Positions 6,997 through 8,884 of a stretch of 8,884 nucleotides of DNA are shown piece by piece. The stretch spans positions 1-8,884 of the forward strand of contig CALDSN010000020.1 of assembly GCA_937924555.1 (NCBI GenBank), read 5' to 3'. A model generated the notes under the pieces. It made no database searches. It worked only from the letters and a program-made list of their open reading frames with translations, and was not told the DNA's origin. The translations under genes were made by a program, and so were the position numbers. Within the stretch, counting starts at the first letter, position 1. Every line of letters starts with the position of its first letter. The stretch comes from an uncultured bacterium. Lineage in GTDB: Bacteria; Cloacimonadota; Cloacimonadia; Cloacimonadales; Cloacimonadaceae.

Positions 6997-7251
6997 GCCA
7001 GACTGCTAATATTCCATACCGTTTTGTTTTACATGACCTTACAATCGCCCTCTACTTTCCCTCTTGGCATCATTACCTGATCATTACCTAATCATTACGT
7101 ACTAAACATGCAATGATCAGGTAATGATCAGGCAATTCTTCCAGCGGGGGTGAGAGCGGTTTGAAGTGGAACCTATGTCTGTAAAGCAGGTGGGTAAATA
7201 CCTCTATCAGCCGAACTGCAGAGGGTGGAAGGGGATAAACAGCGAAAAGCA
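6997..7251. other. Divergent intergenic region between the two facing promoters
   Basis: Apart from the iterated palindrome at 7071-7134, this stretch holds no recognised gene. A 26-codon frame with a weak ribosome site runs from 7175 to 7255 on the plus strand but cannot be supported as a gene. Only a weak 5-bp hairpin (7201-7205 with 7220-7224) is seen. I find no tRNA, known riboswitch core or transposase remnant here. Confidence 0.6.
7071..7134. repeat. Inverted repeat made of 11-bp direct repeats
   Basis: The left arm holds three 11-bp units, CATTACCTGAT (7071), CATTACCTAAT (7082) and CATTACGTACT (7093). The right arm holds the inverse units ATGATCAGGTA (7113) and ATGATCAGGCA (7124). Bases 7076-7096 and 7112-7132 form a 21-bp inverted repeat with one mismatch (7090 against 7118) around a 15-base spacer. 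TGATCA palindromes occur at 7078, 7114 and 7125, the last two one helical turn apart. There is no T-run on either side, so it is unlikely to be a simple terminator. It may be an operator for the divergent genes or a copy of a dispersed intergenic repeat. Confidence 0.85.
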
Positions 7252-7279
7252 TTGACACAAACACAGGTATGAATAGAAT
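7252..7279 (+). promoter_or_regulatory. Promoter of gcvPA-gcvPB
   Basis: A perfect TTGACA -35 (7252-7257), a 16-base spacer and TAGAAT as -10 (7274-7279) make this the best promoter match in the window. The expected start near 7286 leaves a leader of about 38 bases, too short for a glycine riboswitch in the transcript. Confidence 0.8.
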
Positions 7280-7323
7280 TGTAAAAAACTATTCTTTGTG
7301 TGCATTGAACAAAAGGAGTGAAA

Positions 7324-8670
7324 ATGCCCTATATTTCTAACACAGATAGAGATAGGCGCGAAATCCTTGACCGCGTTGGAGCGAAAGATTTCGACGAATT
7401 GATTGCAGCTATTCCGCAGAACTTACGCATGGATAAGCCTTTGGCTTTGGATGCACCCCTTTCTGAACTGGAGATTAGCAATAAGATAAAAAGCAAGACC
7501 TGCCAAAACATCTGCGCGGGTTCTGCCAATTCCTTCTTGGGTGGCGGAGTGTATGATCACTTCATCCCCGCAGCAGTTGATACCATCGTATCCCGTCCGG
7601 AGTTTTTCACCGCCTACACCCCCTATCAGGCGGAAGTGAGCCAGGGCACTTTGCAGTTTATCTACGAGTTTCAGACCATGATTTGCGAACTTACCGGCAT
7701 GGAGATAGCCAATGCATCAATGTATGACGGTGCTTCTGCCATAGCCGAAGCAATCCTGATGGCTGTGCGTAAAAACCGCCTGACCAAGGCAATCCTCCCT
7801 GCTACCTTGCACCCGGACTATGTGAAAGTTATTAAAGTATATACCGAAGGCATCGGAGTGGAACTGCTTACCGCTCCCGCCAAAGACGGCGTAACCGACC
7901 TAAACGCTTTGGCAGCGATGATGGACGGCACTATTGGCAGTGTGGTGGTGCAAAGCCCGAACTTCTTTGGCAACTTGGAAGATACCAAGGCGATAGATAC
8001 CATTATCCACAATCAGCCTAAATGCCTGATGATTGCCTGCGTGGACCCAATTTCCCTTGCCGTGTTGAATGCCCCCTCCGAGTACCATGCAGATATCGTG
8101 GTGGGTGAGGGTCAAGCCCTTGGCAACAGCATGTTTATGGGTGGACCGCTCTTTGGCTTCTTTGCCACCAAGATAGATCTTGCCCGTCAGATGCCCGGCA
8201 GAATAGTTGGCGGAACTTTGGACAAGGATGGCAAGCGTGCTTATGCCCTCACCTTGCAAGCCAGAGAACAGCATATCCGCAGGGAAAAAGCTACCTCGAA
8301 TATTTGTTCCAACGAGTCGCTCTGCACCCTGGCAGCCGTGGTGTATATGAGCTTGATGGGACGCGAAGGTTTGAAGGAAGTTGCCACGCAGTCTGCCCAG
8401 AAAGCTCACTATGCCGCCGCAGAATTGACCAAGCTTGCAGGAATCAGCCTTGCCTATCCCAATGCGAAGTTCTTTAAGGAATTTGTGATAAACACTCCCC
8501 AGCCTGCTGCCAAGATTATCTCTGCCATGCTGCCGCGCAACATCTATCCCGGTGTGGATATGGCAGCCTATGGCATGCCCAATGCTCTGATGATTGCCGT
8601 TACGGAAAAGAAGAGTAAGGCGGATATCGATAGCCTCGTGCAGGCAATAAAGGAGGTGCTACATGTCTAA
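7324..8670 (+). CDS. gcvPA: Glycine dehydrogenase (decarboxylating) subunit 1, P-protein alpha
   Basis: This 448-residue subunit, together with GcvPB, forms the PLP-dependent P-protein that decarboxylates glycine and passes the aminomethyl group to the lipoyl arm of GcvH. Family hallmarks run almost unbroken: GGGVYDHFIPA at 73-83, TAYTPYQAEVSQGTLQ near 97-111, ICELTGM and NASMYDGASAIAEA at 120-143, then GEGQALG and GGPLFGFFA at 261-281. As in other alpha subunits, the PLP lysine is not here but in PB. The ATG at 7324 is chosen because AAAGGAG (7312-7318) lies five bases upstream; the in-frame GTG at 7318 overlaps that site and would add two residues. It is the first gene after a strong promoter and overlaps gcvPB by eight bases. 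GcvT, GcvH and the lipoamide dehydrogenase are not in the window. Confidence 0.97.
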   Translation: MPYISNTDRDRREILDRVGAKDFDELIAAIPQNLRMDKPLALDAPLSELEISNKIKSKTCQNICAGSANSFLGGGVYDHFIPAAVDTIVSRPEFFTAYTPYQAEVSQGTLQFIYEFQTMICELTGMEIANASMYDGASAIAEAILMAVRKNRLTKAILPATLHPDYVKVIKVYTEGIGVELLTAPAKDGVTDLNALAAMMDGTIGSVVVQSPNFFGNLEDTKAIDTIIHNQPKCLMIACVDPISLAVLNAPSEYHADIVVGEGQALGNSMFMGGPLFGFFATKIDLARQMPGRIVGGTLDKDGKRAYALTLQAREQHIRREKATSNICSNESLCTLAAVVYMSLMGREGLKEVATQSAQKAHYAAAELTKLAGISLAYPNAKFFKEFVINTPQPAAKIISAMLPRNIYPGVDMAAYGMPNALMIAVTEKKSKADIDSLVQAIKEVLHV

Positions 8671-8884
8671 GACGATATTTGAATACAGCACACCCGGACG
8701 CATGGGCGTAACCTTGCCGCAGCGTGAGATAGATACCTCTTTGGAAGAGATGTTCGGTGCCGATATTCTGAGGGAAAAGATTGCCAGATTGCCCGAAGTG
8801 AGTGAGCTTGATGTGATGCGGCACTACATAGCACTGTCGCACAAGAACCACTTCATCGAAAAGGGTTTGTATCCTTTGGGAAGC
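8663..8884 (+). CDS. gcvPB: Glycine dehydrogenase (decarboxylating) subunit 2, N-terminal part, cut by window end
   Basis: Seventy-four codons of the P-protein beta subunit are present before the window ends. The start is typical of the family: a FEYSTPGRMG segment, then LPEVSELDVMRHYIALS, and finally FIEKGLYPLGS, just before the conserved SCTMKYNP stretch would follow. The PLP-binding lysine lies much further downstream and cannot be checked. The ATG sits inside the end of gcvPA (eight-base overlap), with AAGGAGG (8649-8655) seven bases upstream, so the two subunits should be translated together in similar amounts, as their alpha-beta partnership requires. No frameshift or stop interrupts the visible part. 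Confidence 0.95.
   Translation, partial: MSKTIFEYSTPGRMGVTLPQREIDTSLEEMFGADILREKIARLPEVSELDVMRHYIALSHKNHFIEKGLYPLGS

Noticed and set aside
7071..7134. Possible CRISPR array
   Set aside because: The units are 11 bp, directly adjacent without spacers, and inverted between the two arms. No cas gene is nearby.
7135..7323. Glycine riboswitch ahead of gcvPA
   Set aside because: No recognisable glycine aptamer core was seen, and the promoter at 7252-7279 leaves a leader of only about 38 bases.
7900..8409. 169-codon frame on the minus strand inside gcvPA
   Set aside because: It lies antisense to a strongly conserved gene and has no family resemblance or ribosome site that I can support.

Overview
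The window reads as chromosomal DNA of an anaerobic, amino-acid- or hydrogen/formate-metabolising bacterium. It has mid-range G+C by eye, short intergenic gaps, overlapping genes, AGGAG-type ribosome binding sites and sigma70-like promoters. The support for anaerobiosis is a NuoG/HydA/FDH-type iron-sulfur oxidoreductase subunit, a class A flavodiiron protein, a two-fold protein disulfide oxidoreductase beside a thioredoxin reductase, and a two-subunit (PA/PB) glycine decarboxylase. The gene set would fit a candidate phylum such as Cloacimonadota. That placement is only an impression and cannot be proved without a search.

Layout. (1) 1-1568, plus: the 3' part of a large iron-sulfur subunit of the NuoG / formate dehydrogenase alpha type, ending in a strong terminator (1587-1626). 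(2) 1664-2641, minus: a cytosolic PAS-GGDEF diguanylate cyclase, convergent with (1). (3) 2727-4432, minus: a two-gene operon of flavodiiron protein then ferritin, joined by an ATGA overlap, with a good promoter at 4493-4521 and a terminator at 2681-2711. (4) 4532-6940, minus: a tightly packed operon of protein disulfide oxidoreductase, thioredoxin reductase and formamidopyrimidine-DNA glycosylase, with gaps of 1 and 2 bases and a promoter at 6969-6996. (5) 6941-7323: a roughly 380-base divergent intergenic region with a long inverted repeat built from 11-bp units (7071-7134). (6) 7324-8884, plus: gcvPA followed by the start of gcvPB with an 8-base overlap, driven by a near-consensus promoter at 7252-7279.

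How the genes may work together. Blocks 3 and 4 look like an oxygen-damage module for an anaerobe: the flavodiiron protein removes O2 or NO, ferritin stores iron out of reach of peroxide, the disulfide oxidoreductase with thioredoxin reductase repairs thiols, and Fpg removes 8-oxoguanine. Each function is read from family membership; their joint role is inferred from adjacency. The glycine decarboxylase genes are a separate metabolic unit. No clearly new multi-gene system was found. The points most worth following are the first subunit's molybdopterin-type domain, which seems to lack the metal-ligand residue, the altered NADPH-binding motif of the thioredoxin reductase, and the iterated palindrome at 7071-7134.
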